Shown: in pieces, positions 24,981-33,989 of the stretch
Numbering within the stretch: the first letter of the stretch is position 1
Layout of the letters: each line of letters begins with the position of its first letter
Origin: Microcaldota archaeon
GTDB taxonomy: Archaea; Micrarchaeota; Micrarchaeia; Micrarchaeales; CABMGC01
Direction: 5' to 3'
Assembly (NCBI GenBank): GCA_021850625.1
Contig: JAJZLJ010000002.1
Coordinates: forward strand, 20,338 to 84,337
Length of the DNA: 64,000 nucleotides
Made by a program: the position numbers and the translations under genes
The notes under the pieces: generated by a model
The model's database searches: none
Told to the model about the DNA's origin: nothing
Seen by the model: the letters and a program-made list of their open reading frames with translations, nothing else

Positions 24981-25178
24981 TTATTCAGTTATGTTCAGAG
25001 CATAAGTCCCATTTACGGTAAAACCTAGTTTTTTAGCAAGCTCAGATTTTTCCACATTAAGAATAACTACGTATCCACTCCATTTTGTCGTTAAATTACT
25101 CTGACCACATATCGGACATTTTTCTCCTTGTGAGAGAATAACTTTACAGTTGCGGCATACCTTTTCCATTTTACTCAT
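24981..25178 (-). CDS. spt4: Transcription elongation factor Spt4 (RpoE'')
   Basis: 65-aa zinc-binding partner of Spt5 at RNA polymerase. It has CRNC (residue 8 on) and CPICG (21 on), then the short beta core TTKWSGYVVILNVEKSELAKKLG. Overlaps rpoE by 4 bp (ATGA), showing tight coupling. The order PIN-rpoE-spt4 matches the conserved archaeal cluster. Confidence 0.93.
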   Translation of the reverse strand: MSKMEKVCRNCKVILSQGEKCPICGQSNLTTKWSGYVVILNVEKSELAKKLGFTVNGTYALNITE

Positions 25179-25780
25179 CTCTTTTTAGCACCAGGCTTGC
25201 CGTGAGGTTTTTGTCTTTGACCTTGAACCTTTTTATCTTTTGAAAGCGGCTCTTTTAACCATTCTGCCTTACCAAGTCCATCTGGCCTCATAGTAAGTGC
25301 TATTTTAGTATCTTTTATATTATTTTTAAGACTAATTGTAGAAACCTTTGCATATACTATATCTCCTTTTTTAAGATTTTTACCTGTATTTCTTGAGATA
25401 AATGACCCTGATTTTCTATCGTAATTTATAAAGTCATTAGTTATTTGTGACATGTGAACAAGACCATCTATAGGTCCTAATCTTACAAAGCAACCAAAAT
25501 CAACAAGTTCTGATATCTCTCCAGTTACTATCTCACCCACATCAAGATTAAAGGATAAAATATCAAATGTGACTGTGTGGTGTGTAGAAGGATCTCCAGG
25601 AAGTATAAAGCCATCGCTTATATTTCTTACATCGAAAAGAGCAAGTATTAGACCTAACTGCTTGTCTATTGTTCGCTCATATTTAGAGCGCAGTATTGAG
25701 ATTGCTGCCTTGTTTATATCTTCTCCGAAAAGGCTTGGGGGTATATTTATCGTATCTTTTATAGTATGCACATAATACAA
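25175..25780 (-). CDS. rpoE: DNA-directed RNA polymerase subunit E (RpoE', Rpb7 homologue)
   Basis: Stalk subunit of archaeal RNA polymerase. N-terminal RNP-like tip domain (residues 1-80, YYVHTIKDTINIPPSLFGED) and an S1 domain (about 83-165, VGEIVTGEISELVDFGCFVRLGPIDGLVHMSQI). The C-terminal tail is Lys/Gln-rich (KPHGKPGAKKR) and probably disordered. 201 aa, normal length. Upstream same-strand neighbour is the PIN gene; downstream is spt4, with a 4-bp overlap. Confidence 0.95.
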   Translation of the reverse strand: MYYVHTIKDTINIPPSLFGEDINKAAISILRSKYERTIDKQLGLILALFDVRNISDGFILPGDPSTHHTVTFDILSFNLDVGEIVTGEISELVDFGCFVRLGPIDGLVHMSQITNDFINYDRKSGSFISRNTGKNLKKGDIVYAKVSTISLKNNIKDTKIALTMRPDGLGKAEWLKEPLSKDKKVQGQRQKPHGKPGAKKR

Positions 25781-25842
25781 AATCTCACCTAAGGGTTAAA
25801 ATTTCAATTAGTATTGAGCAGTAAATTAATTTAAGCTTATCG

Positions 25843-26214
25843 TTATCTTAGAGTTCCGGTTTTTGTAACACTCAATGTGCGTATATTCATATTTCTTAGC
25901 TTTTTTTTAAGTTTTATATCATTTGTGCATACAGAGTATTTTTTACTGTTAGCTAACTCAAGTATCCATTTATCAACATAAAGTGTTGAATAATTTATCT
26001 CTATTTTATGCTTTTTTATAGAGTTTATAGCTACAACAGCTAGCGGCCTCAGTTTAGTTCTAGAAACTGCAAACTTCTTGAGCTCTAATATAACACCTTT
26101 AGATATTATCGGATAGTACTCATTAGTGTTTTCTATTTCATCGAATATATCATTGCCATTAACTAATGAGAAGATTATTGAACTGGTATCTATTATCAAC
26201 TCTTCTTTTTCCAT
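25843..26214 (-). CDS. PIN-domain ribonuclease-like protein (Fcf1/Utp24-related)
   Basis: 123 aa, a single PIN domain. Acidic residues at the expected places are LIIDTSS (Asp), GVILELKKF (Glu) and VCTNDIKLKKKLR (Asp). In many archaea this gene sits next to rpoE and belongs to the PIN group related to eukaryotic Fcf1/Utp24, implicated in rRNA processing. There is no antitoxin ORF next to it, so a VapC toxin role is less likely. The start ATG is 63 bp from the divergent sufU gene. Confidence 0.85.
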   Translation of the reverse strand: MEKEELIIDTSSIIFSLVNGNDIFDEIENTNEYYPIISKGVILELKKFAVSRTKLRPLAVVAINSIKKHKIEINYSTLYVDKWILELANSKKYSVCTNDIKLKKKLRNMNIRTLSVTKTGTLR

Positions 26215-26276
26215 GCAAAAATATTTATAACATGATAAACTAAAAAGCTATTGTTGTTAATTATTTTGGTATAAGT

Positions 26277-26681
26277 ATGGAACTTGATATGTATGCAGAG
26301 GAATTAATTCAAAGCTATGAACATCCTTCACATAAAGGAGTTATAGAAAATCCGACTTTAGAGAGGCATGAAGAGAATATATCATGTGGAGATAAAATAA
26401 CAGTTTATATAAAATTAGAAAATAATAAAATAATTGATATCAAATTCAACGGTTTAGGCTGTGTAATATCTATGGGCTCTGCGGATATGCTAATTGAGGA
26501 GCTAAAAAATAAGGAAGTTGATGATATAGAAAAACTCAAAAAAGAAGATCTGCTTAAAATAATAGGCATAGACCCTGGACCAGTAAGAATGCACTGTGCA
26601 ACATTAGCCTTGAGAGCTGTCAAAAAAGCCATCTTTGAGTATGAGAAAAAAGAACCGGATAAGGAAACAAAAGAGTTATAA
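26277..26681 (+). CDS. sufU: Fe-S cluster scaffold protein (SufU/IscU family)
   Basis: 134 aa. Assembles and hands on Fe-S clusters. The three cluster-ligand Cys are in SCGDKITVYI, GLGCVISMGSADML and MHCATLALRAVKKA, and the first segment has the family pattern Y-x-E-L-I-x-x-Y-x-x-P. ATG 26277 or 26289. Potential clients in the window are Dph2 and the Cas4/EXO5-like nuclease. No SufS cysteine desulfurase or SufBCD is nearby. Confidence 0.88.
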   Translation: MELDMYAEELIQSYEHPSHKGVIENPTLERHEENISCGDKITVYIKLENNKIIDIKFNGLGCVISMGSADMLIEELKNKEVDDIEKLKKEDLLKIIGIDPGPVRMHCATLALRAVKKAIFEYEKKEPDKETKEL

Positions 26682-26811
26682 ATTAGAGTTTAATTTTACC
26701 TTTATTATTCCGCCAGTTATCTTACCATAATGCCTTTTTAATTATAATCTATAACTGTAGCTTAAAAGTTGGCTATATATGAATCTTTCAAGTAAAGTTT
26801 TTCTGTCATAA

Positions 26812-26872
26812 AAATATCTCAGAAGACTTTTTTCATCACAAATCAGAAATACCTCGTCTCATCATTAAACAT
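26812..26872 (-). ncRNA. Box C/D small RNA (2'-O-methylation guide)
   Basis: On the minus strand, in the gap between sufU and the glycosyltransferase: box C ATGATGA (26859-26865), 12-nt spacer GACGAGGTATTT, box D' CTGA (26843-26846), 3-nt TTT, box C' GTGATGA (26833-26839), 10-nt spacer AAAAAGTCTT, box D CTGA (26819-26822), then a T-run. All four boxes match consensus exactly and the spacing is that of archaeal dual-guide sRNAs. A TATA-like TTATAAATA lies just upstream of box C. By the +5 rule the guides would address an A in AAATACCTCGTC and a C in AAGACTTTTT; the target RNAs are not in the window. Confidence 0.88.
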
Positions 26873-26913
26873 ATTTATAATTAAAGTTTATTAATACTTA
26901 CTAAAAATTAGAG

Positions 26914-27582
26914 TTATCTTGAAATAAATTTTTTAAATATTGAACTTAAAAAATAATTTATGTCGCTTCCTTTAACTTTGGAACTTTTCTGTTCTGTCCA
27001 TTTTATCGGAAGTTCGTAAGGAACTATTCCAAGCTTCTGAGATCTTAATATTATTTCTGTATCGAAAAACCAATGATCGTCTTTTATGTTTTTTGCTTCT
27101 TTTTTTATAAATTTTGAAGACCAGAACTTAAAGCCGCATTGATGATCATGCACCTTTGATAAAAAAATAAAATTAATCAAATAATTATAGACTTTGCTTG
27201 CCACAAGCCTTTTTACTCTTCTGTGTATAACAGATTCTTTCGTGTATCTTGAACCGATAACCATTAAATTTCCAGTTTCTACAAGAGATACTGCTTTTAT
27301 AAGATACTCAATTGGAACAGCAAGATCTATATCCATATAACCAATAACATTTCCTTTTGCAATTTTTATTGCATTTTTTATTGCCTTCCCTCTTCCTAAT
27401 TTCTTACTTGAAGTTATAAGCTTAACATTGGGAAGTTTAGAGTAAGATTTTGAAAGCTTTAATGTTGAGTCTGTAGAGCCATCCTCAGCAAGAATTATCT
27501 CAGAATTGCCTATCTTTGAAACTACTGAGTATATTCTCTTAAAATTATTTTTTAAATTTACCTCTTCATTGTATAAAGGCAA
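26914..27582 (-). CDS. Family 2 glycosyltransferase (dolichyl-phosphate sugar transferase-like)
   Basis: 222 aa. GT2 nucleotide-sugar transferase, closest in pattern to dolichyl-phosphate mannose/glucose synthases: PLYNEEVNL, AEDGSTDST, GRGKAIKNA, the DxD-like GYMDIDLAVP, HDHQCGFKFW and WFFDTEIILRS. It probably feeds lipid-linked sugars to protein glycosylation. The only standard start is a TTG that removes the first beta strand. Codons for KIKLTLIL lie in frame upstream, beginning with ATA 27600 seven bases after GGTGA, and no ATG/GTG/TTG is available before the upstream stop. The true start may be non-canonical. Confidence 0.85.
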   Translation of the reverse strand: MPLYNEEVNLKNNFKRIYSVVSKIGNSEIILAEDGSTDSTLKLSKSYSKLPNVKLITSSKKLGRGKAIKNAIKIAKGNVIGYMDIDLAVPIEYLIKAVSLVETGNLMVIGSRYTKESVIHRRVKRLVASKVYNYLINFIFLSKVHDHQCGFKFWSSKFIKKEAKNIKDDHWFFDTEIILRSQKLGIVPYELPIKWTEQKSSKVKGSDINYFLSSIFKKFISR

Positions 27583-27646
27583 AATAAGTGTTAATTTTAT
27601 TTTTTCACCAATAATTAATGACTATTAGACTTTAAAAGGATATTGT

Positions 27647-28837
27647 TTAGTTTTGAGGAAGAAATTTTTTGGGATTCATGCCATGAGAAATTAAGTATTT
27701 TTTAGTTTGTGCAAGGCTGTATCTTGAGACTATACTAACGTATTTGTCAAGCTCTTTTTGAGATTTAACAGGAACTGGAGTTTCAACACTCATTCCATAT
27801 ATACCTTTATCGAGCAATGAGTCTATCACGTAATATCCATTTTTCTTGAATTTTGCAGAATAGAATGGGTTTGATTTTGTTCCAGTATCTTCAATTCGTG
27901 AAAATTTGAGAGGGGATATAGTAAAAAATAAAACTTTATTTATGCATGTAACTGGTATGACATTATTTGTAGGCATGGTTACTTTTTTTCCTGTGGTGGT
28001 TTTACTATAAATAATTTCAAAATCTTTTTCGAATTCCTTTTTATTTTTTATTGATTTGTAAGTTTCCCACATATAACTATGTATTACAACTGTAGTGTGT
28101 GGCTGGGTTATTTGAGTATACGAGAGTGATCCTGGAAGAAAAAGATAATGACCAGATCCTTTATATTTATGCTTTGAAATGGCAGATGAGACAATATAAG
28201 GATATGCTAAACTTCCATCACCCGGTAACATACTTCGTCCGTTACTACTGGAGAAAGGTACTAAAAGCAGTCCATTATTTGAAATCATATTTTTAAGGGA
28301 AACCTTTGGAGGTTTATAGGTGAATGGAATACCATATACGGCGCTTAGATCTTTGTAATATTTTTTCATTGAAAGAGGAGTTTCTGATTCTAAAGAAGTT
28401 CTAACAGTTTCTCCATCTCTTGCTACAACAAAAACTGGAAATTTATAATATCCCATACCATTATAAGTAGGTACAAAAATTCCTGAACTATAAGTGCTTG
28501 AAAGGCTCAGAGGGACATAGATGGCTTTAAATGGAGTTATCTTTTTTCCAGTGAATATAGTCGCATTACCAAGGTATTGTTGGAATTTTTCGCCATTAAT
28601 AGTTAAAATTCTACCTTTATTTTTTATATTATGTACCTTTACATCATGCACATCTATTGGTCGTAATGGTTTTGGTAAATGATATATTCCATAATCTGTA
28701 ACTGCAGACATAGTAATTACCGCTGAAGCAATAGCTATAGATGCCATACGTTTTAATGGTTTAAGGTATTCTACCATAGGGCTGAATTTTTCTTGGGTAT
28801 TTTTTATATTATTAACAACGGCCTTCGTATTTTGCAT
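27647..28837 (-). CDS. Membrane-associated protein of unknown family
   Basis: 396 aa, not recognised. A basic, helical N-terminus precedes one hydrophobic helix (SIAIASAVITMSAVTDYGIY, about residues 33-52). The rest is a large soluble beta-rich domain, probably outside (KAIYVPLSLSS, MGYYKFPVFVVARDGE, GHYLFLPGSL). It contains a single Cys. The C-terminus is helical. It lies between the GT2 gene and the exported protein 28880, all on the same strand, so a role at the cell surface is likely but unproven. Confidence 0.55.
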   Translation of the reverse strand: MQNTKAVVNNIKNTQEKFSPMVEYLKPLKRMASIAIASAVITMSAVTDYGIYHLPKPLRPIDVHDVKVHNIKNKGRILTINGEKFQQYLGNATIFTGKKITPFKAIYVPLSLSSTYSSGIFVPTYNGMGYYKFPVFVVARDGETVRTSLESETPLSMKKYYKDLSAVYGIPFTYKPPKVSLKNMISNNGLLLVPFSSSNGRSMLPGDGSLAYPYIVSSAISKHKYKGSGHYLFLPGSLSYTQITQPHTTVVIHSYMWETYKSIKNKKEFEKDFEIIYSKTTTGKKVTMPTNNVIPVTCINKVLFFTISPLKFSRIEDTGTKSNPFYSAKFKKNGYYVIDSLLDKGIYGMSVETPVPVKSQKELDKYVSIVSRYSLAQTKKYLISHGMNPKKFLPQN

Positions 28838-28879
28838 TTTATCCCATAATTTATTAATTATTCACCAATATAAAGATAC

Positions 28880-29551
28880 CTATTTTGTAACAAATGTTAT
28901 ATTTGTTTCCATTATTGATAAATTTAAAGAACCATCGTAAGTATTGTTAGGTAGCTCCAATAATACAGATAGTTTACAAGTTCCGGAACATTTAGGGGTT
29001 GTATACGTGCCTTCTAATACACCAGTACTAGTCGGAACTGGATATGAGGAAAAATTAAGCACCTTAAAAGCGTTGGAAGATGTTGTCACATTGCTTATTA
29101 CAATTCCTTTAAATATTGATAAATAAAGGGTATAATTGTAGATGGAACCAGCTGTACTGCTGAACGTAGTGTTTGTATGTATTACTGCAACTTGATCATA
29201 AAGAGGAGGCAGTGGCAGTACAAGCACATGTGTTTGATTAGTAACGGTTTTGTTTCGCGACGCGTTTGTTCTTGTATTAATATCTGGATTATTTACAAGT
29301 ATTGACATATTTCTTGCGCCATTAAGATATGCCTTATATTCGGTCGTATTTTTAATATAAAATGTATTTATATTGTATATATGAAATGTAACATTTGTGA
29401 TATTAACCATATTGCTTGATTGATTTTTAGATATTGATGTAGTAGTTGAAATTAGATTTTGAGGCTGCATTGGAATGGAAATAAGTACGTATAATAAAAT
29501 AACAATTATTATAGCTACGACAGTTATAAAATAAAACTGAGTTTTTCCCAT
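28880..29551 (-). CDS. Exported, N-terminally anchored protein, unknown
   Basis: 223 aa from ATG 29551. One N-terminal hydrophobic helix (FYFITVVAIIIVILLYVLISI), a Ser/Thr/Asn-rich spacer, then a beta-rich domain with many N-x-S/T sites. Only two Cys, close together (KCSGTCKLSV). It starts 8 bp after the stop of the poly-Ser pilin-like gene, so the two are probably cotranscribed and may work together at the surface. Confidence 0.55.
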   Translation of the reverse strand: MGKTQFYFITVVAIIIVILLYVLISIPMQPQNLISTTTSISKNQSSNMVNITNVTFHIYNINTFYIKNTTEYKAYLNGARNMSILVNNPDINTRTNASRNKTVTNQTHVLVLPLPPLYDQVAVIHTNTTFSSTAGSIYNYTLYLSIFKGIVISNVTTSSNAFKVLNFSSYPVPTSTGVLEGTYTTPKCSGTCKLSVLLELPNNTYDGSLNLSIMETNITFVTK

Positions 29552-29559
29552 ATTAATCA

Positions 29560-31767
29560 CTAAGTTCCTGGATTAGGAGTCCATTGTAATTGGTAAGAGT
29601 TGCCAATAGTACTTCCAGGAGGTAGAATATCAACACAATTACCAAATGGTTCTCCAAAACGCATAAGAGAGTAATAAAAATCACTTCCCGTAGCGGATAT
29701 TGAACTACCACTATTACAATCAAGACCAGTATCAGTATATATGGCACCATCGTATGGTGGAACAGAAGGAGTTTGAACTTGTGTTGCATACTGGGTGTTA
29801 GTCCAATAACCAAAACAATTTCCACTATTAATATCTTGTATTGTAGTACCTACCTCGTAATAACCAATATAGACTTCTATTGGTGCACCAGAAGGTGAAA
29901 TTTGACCAGTATTATAATTACAAGTCCACCCCATTGGAATCCATGCCTCCATATAATTATAAGCACTGCCCCATTGTGCAGTTTCAGTTATGTCGTTTTT
30001 GATATCTTTTAAAGGAAAGTATGGAGCATCAGAACCACTATAACCACCGTTTGAACTTGTCCAACTATTAAATTGAAATAGAAGAGGAGTTCCCCAAGAA
30101 ATACCACCAGTAATTTGAGCATAAGGATCCTGATTTAAAGTATTGTTATAGCCACAACCAACAAACCAGTTATTGCTTGTTGCTATATTTGAATAGCCAG
30201 TAGGAAAAGGAAACCCTGCTTCACTATAAGACGCTGGATTGCTTATTAATGTAAAACTCAAGGTATTAGCTGGTAGTCCATCACCTGTAGCAACAGATAA
30301 ACCAACTTGATAAACAAATTGTGGCGACCATACAGTATTAGAGCCATATGGAATTGTTTGTATATAAGTGCTAGTTCCACAACCTGTGCTTGGACCATTT
30401 GGTGCTGGTCCAGATATATCATAGTAAGTAACAGTAGGATCAGCTCGTATATAATATGCAGTAGCAAGAGTGTTTACAGGATATTGTGAACTTGGTATTG
30501 TGATAGAGGTAAGTGAACTTGATGTTGATAATGGACCCGCAACATTTGGCGTACTACTAAAACCCCATCCTTCGAATATGAATGGTGTTCCAGAACCAAT
30601 ATTACAAGTAGGCTGTGCAATTATAGTTTCAGGGAGAAGATCTTGCGCGGACGGTGCAAAATCATAGAAAGGATTTGGTGGTAGCGTTCCTGAACCGATA
30701 GTTACACACTGTGCAACTTCTTGTGAGTATGTTGCTGCATAACCACCACCTAATGGGGCATAATTATTGAAGTTTGTATAAGTTCCAGAATCAGCTGCTG
30801 GTTGTGCATACGCACCGGCACCAACCCACGAATCACCATTAGGAGGACTACCTCCACCTCCACCGCCTGTCACAGTTGATGGAGGAGTTGAGGAAGATGA
30901 GGAGGAACTTGAAGATGAAGAAGAGGATGATGTTGAGGAAGAAGATGAGGATGATATTGAAGATGAAGATGAACTTGAAGAGGAGGAAGATGAGGATGAT
31001 ATTGAAGATGAAGATGAACTTGAAGAGGAGGAAGATGAGGATGAACTTGAAGAGGAAGAAGATGAGGATGATGATGAAGATGAAGATGAACTTGAAGAGG
31101 AGGAAGATGAGGATGAGGATGAACTTGAAGAGGAAGAAGATGAGGATGATGAAGGTGAAGTACCGCCACCAGGATTAGAGATTATTGGTGTTCCACCACC
31201 TACCGGTATTTTTATTATGTTATTTTGAAGCAAAACATTAACTGGATATGCATAACTTACTGAAGATCCTGCAGTTGAAAGTTTTGTTGCTGCTATTTTA
31301 TTATTGCAATTTGAAGCAAAGCATTCAGTATAATTAAAAAAGAATTGCGGCTCAAGTTGTGCGCCGTATGAAGGAGTGAAACCAGGGATTGTTGCTGTGC
31401 AGGTTACAGCAGTACCACTAGGAACATTGGAAGGAATACATGAGCCAGGAGCATAACTAGATGATGGTAAAAGTTTTATCCAGAATGGAAAAGGAGATTG
31501 TTGAAAATAGATTTCTTTGCCTAAAAGGTTTGTAAATTCCAAAAGTACTGTCGTACCTAATGAATTAGTACTAACTATAAGTTGATAGCATTGAAAGTTT
31601 TCTGATATATAACAATAAGAAGGGCTGTATGATGTATTAGAAGAATGAAAGAAAATAAAAAAGAAGATTATTACTGCTAACGCCAAAATTATTAATGCCC
31701 AGGCATAAGAACTAAGGTATTCTGTTGCTGATTGTAATTTCATTACTCCTCTTTTAGCCAAATCCAT
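29560..31767 (-). CDS. Class III signal pilin-like protein with poly-serine stalk and large Cys-rich C-terminal domain
   Basis: 735 aa. The class III signal variant LQSATEYLSSYAWALIILALAV starts near residue 11; MKL at 31743 is an alternative start. Next comes the pilin-type ectodomain with Cys pairs (CYISENFQCYQL, about 40-190). A stalk of about 90 residues follows (about 203-293), almost pure Ser with a few Ile/Thr. The C-terminal domain (about 310-735) is rich in Gly/Pro/Tyr/Asn and has at least ten Cys, including CGTSTYI, WTCNYNTG and DILPPGS after CV. I cannot name its family; it looks like an exported binding or enzymatic head. First gene of a unit with 28880. Confidence 0.72.
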   Translation of the reverse strand: MDLAKRGVMKLQSATEYLSSYAWALIILALAVIIFFFIFFHSSNTSYSPSYCYISENFQCYQLIVSTNSLGTTVLLEFTNLLGKEIYFQQSPFPFWIKLLPSSSYAPGSCIPSNVPSGTAVTCTATIPGFTPSYGAQLEPQFFFNYTECFASNCNNKIAATKLSTAGSSVSYAYPVNVLLQNNIIKIPVGGGTPIISNPGGGTSPSSSSSSSSSSSSSSSSSSSSSSSSSSSSSSSSSSSSSSSSSSSSSSSSSSISSSSSSSSSSSSSSISSSSSSSTSSSSSSSSSSSSSSTPPSTVTGGGGGGSPPNGDSWVGAGAYAQPAADSGTYTNFNNYAPLGGGYAATYSQEVAQCVTIGSGTLPPNPFYDFAPSAQDLLPETIIAQPTCNIGSGTPFIFEGWGFSSTPNVAGPLSTSSSLTSITIPSSQYPVNTLATAYYIRADPTVTYYDISGPAPNGPSTGCGTSTYIQTIPYGSNTVWSPQFVYQVGLSVATGDGLPANTLSFTLISNPASYSEAGFPFPTGYSNIATSNNWFVGCGYNNTLNQDPYAQITGGISWGTPLLFQFNSWTSSNGGYSGSDAPYFPLKDIKNDITETAQWGSAYNYMEAWIPMGWTCNYNTGQISPSGAPIEVYIGYYEVGTTIQDINSGNCFGYWTNTQYATQVQTPSVPPYDGAIYTDTGLDCNSGSSISATGSDFYYSLMRFGEPFGNCVDILPPGSTIGNSYQLQWTPNPGT
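30888..31157 (-). repeat. Poly-Ser coding microsatellite with 45-nt higher-order repeat
   Basis: About 270 bp of TCN codons. On the plus strand it is a GA-rich mix of GAG, GAT, GAA and CTT triplets, in which a block of about 45 nt (GATGAGGATGATATTGAAGA...) occurs twice in tandem and shorter parts recur. Slippage would change stalk length in steps of 3 nt without frameshift. Confidence 0.85.
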
Positions 31768-31842
31768 AGAAATATATTAAATAATAGACTTTAAATACCT
31801 ATATGCTTTGTTTAAATAGTATATATCAATAATGTGAGATAA

Positions 31843-33834
31843 ATGTTTGTACTTGGACTACTTTTTTACATTATAAGTATTATATTTGGTCTTGCGATTG
31901 TTTCCCTTTTTCTTGATGACATTATTAAAGAAAATGTTATAAAATACGCCTTTGCCATACCGGTTGGTTTTACCATGGCAACATTTTTAGTTTTAATTAT
32001 GGATGCAATGTTTAAAGGATTTAATAACATATTTGTTATTTATGCATCTTTGATAATGATTTTAACATCAACAATTATTTTAATAAAAAATAAAAATATT
32101 AAAATGTTTAAAAAAGAACTGCTTCTAAAACAAATTAAAAAAGAAAAACTTTTTTATGGTATACTTTTTGTATTAATAATAGCATTAATAATTCTACAGA
32201 TATTTGGAGTGCATAACAGTAGCAATGGTATAGTTGGCGGGGATAATTATGGTACCGATTTCTTATTTCATATAAGTATAGGAAATTCAGTTATATACAC
32301 AGGTTGGCCACCAAAATTATTATATGCAAATTACGCAACAAATGTCTTTCCATTTATTTCTGATTTTTATATGTCTATTCTTATTTTTAATGGAATTCAG
32401 CCTGTTTACGCGTTGTATTTGATTAATTTTTTGTTATATTTTTCATTAGTTACATCGACAGTTTATTTTATAATACTTATAACTAAACATAAAAAAGCTG
32501 CTATTTTTGCATTTATATTATTTCTTTTTTGTAGCGTTGGATTGAACATGTTTTTAATATATATATTTAGAATAAATCTGCCATTTTTTTCATATTCACA
32601 AATACAAAGCATGAATAATAATCTATTTGGAATTGTAACATATCAACTTATGAATTTTGCTGAACCTCTAGAGAATAATTTTGCTCCACAGCATGATTAT
32701 GTTCTTGGTTTTCCGTTAGTTATGATTGTTCTATCGATTTTATATATAAATATTTTTGAAAATAAGAAAAAAAATATTATTAATGGCATTGATAAATCTA
32801 TTCTTCTTGCAGCAATAATAACTGGATTGATGCCATTAACACATCCGTTTTCTTTGATTTTTATCTTTATTTTTGGAATAGTTGCAATGTTTTACTCATT
32901 ATTGAGAAAGGATAAAGTAAATACATTTATGAAAATTTGGCTCCCGTTTGGTATAATATCATTAGGTATAGCAGCTCCACAACTGTTTTTTATCCATTCT
33001 GGAGATATAACACAGGGATTTTTAGGCTCTGTTTTAGGACTTCCATTTTGGAGTAGTACATCAATCATAAATGCAATATTATTGCATGGCTTATTTTGGC
33101 TTGAAACTATAGGGCCTTTACTTGTCGTAGGAATTATTGGACTTTATTTTTTCAGAAAAAAAATTGTAGTTTTTATACCAGTAATTATAGCATTCATTAT
33201 AGTTAATATCATAAGATTTTCGCCTAGTTTTGGAGATTCTAATAAGATAGTTATTTACTTTTTACTCTTTATGAGTATTTCTGCTACTGAATTGTTTTAC
33301 TTAATGTGGAAAAGGGGAATATTATTTAAAATAGTAGTAATTGTTATTTTTATAATAATAATAGGCGGAGGAGTGCTTGGCGAGTATTATGATATTTTTG
33401 TAGGTTCATATCCAATAGCATCTAATGTTGAGATCTCTGCAACAACGTGGATAATAAACAATACACAAGTAGGAAATACCTTTGTAGATAGTTGTTATAA
33501 TACAGTCTTTGGAATTACTTCATCTTTAGCTGGAAGAAGAACACTGATGGAATTTGAAGGGTATATTGGTTTGGTTGGAATAGAGAATTATAATGTTCAA
33601 GAAATAGATCAGCAAACTCAAAATTTTATGATGAACCCCACATGTGATTTTGTAAATGAATACAATATAAGTTATGTTGCTTTAGAGAACCTTAACACTT
33701 TTTCAAGTACATGGTGTGATACTGTCAATTACACTAAATTTTCAAATTCTCAGAGTTTTCAGCTTTATAAAGGATTTAACGAAAGCTCCCTTTCTAACAA
33801 TATACTTATTTACAAACCCATATGCAATAAATAA
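31843..33834 (+). CDS. Polytopic membrane protein, GT-C glycosyltransferase-like
   Basis: 663 aa with about 13 hydrophobic segments and a soluble C-terminal part of about 120 residues. The first large outside loop contains GGDNYGTDFLFHISIGNSVI, an acidic/His loop in the place where GT-C enzymes (PMT/oligosaccharyl-type, using lipid-linked sugars) hold catalytic Asp residues. The C-terminal region (TTWIINNTQVGNTFVD, GRRTLMEFEG) resembles the lumenal tail of such proteins. A flippase or polymer synthase is an alternative. With the GT2 gene and PMM nearby it suggests surface glycan assembly. Family call moderate. Confidence 0.55.
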   Translation: MFVLGLLFYIISIIFGLAIVSLFLDDIIKENVIKYAFAIPVGFTMATFLVLIMDAMFKGFNNIFVIYASLIMILTSTIILIKNKNIKMFKKELLLKQIKKEKLFYGILFVLIIALIILQIFGVHNSSNGIVGGDNYGTDFLFHISIGNSVIYTGWPPKLLYANYATNVFPFISDFYMSILIFNGIQPVYALYLINFLLYFSLVTSTVYFIILITKHKKAAIFAFILFLFCSVGLNMFLIYIFRINLPFFSYSQIQSMNNNLFGIVTYQLMNFAEPLENNFAPQHDYVLGFPLVMIVLSILYINIFENKKKNIINGIDKSILLAAIITGLMPLTHPFSLIFIFIFGIVAMFYSLLRKDKVNTFMKIWLPFGIISLGIAAPQLFFIHSGDITQGFLGSVLGLPFWSSTSIINAILLHGLFWLETIGPLLVVGIIGLYFFRKKIVVFIPVIIAFIIVNIIRFSPSFGDSNKIVIYFLLFMSISATELFYLMWKRGILFKIVVIVIFIIIIGGGVLGEYYDIFVGSYPIASNVEISATTWIINNTQVGNTFVDSCYNTVFGITSSLAGRRTLMEFEGYIGLVGIENYNVQEIDQQTQNFMMNPTCDFVNEYNISYVALENLNTFSSTWCDTVNYTKFSNSQSFQLYKGFNESSLSNNILIYKPICNK

Positions 33835-33989
33835 TAGCTATGCTTGAAGTTTAAAATACTTGATAGTATATAAATCTTTTACCGATAAAGAATATACGTT
33901 TTAGAGCTTTGTAAATAATACAATATTTTATATCAAGGAGGATAGCAAAACTTATTAATGTAAAAATTAAAAGATAAGTAGGTAATAGC

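Noticed and set aside
25843-26214. VapC toxin of a toxin-antitoxin pair
   Set aside because: No antitoxin ORF is adjacent and the position next to rpoE/spt4 is a conserved archaeal housekeeping cluster.
30888-31157. Possible CRISPR-like repeat array
   Set aside because: Repeats are triplet-based, have no unique spacers and are in frame in a coding gene.
30870-31178. ORFs on the plus strand and other minus frame across the poly-Ser tract (99-100 aa, Met/Lys/Arg- or His/Leu/Pro-rich)
   Set aside because: They are shadows of the triplet repeat; composition follows from the repeat and there is no start context.
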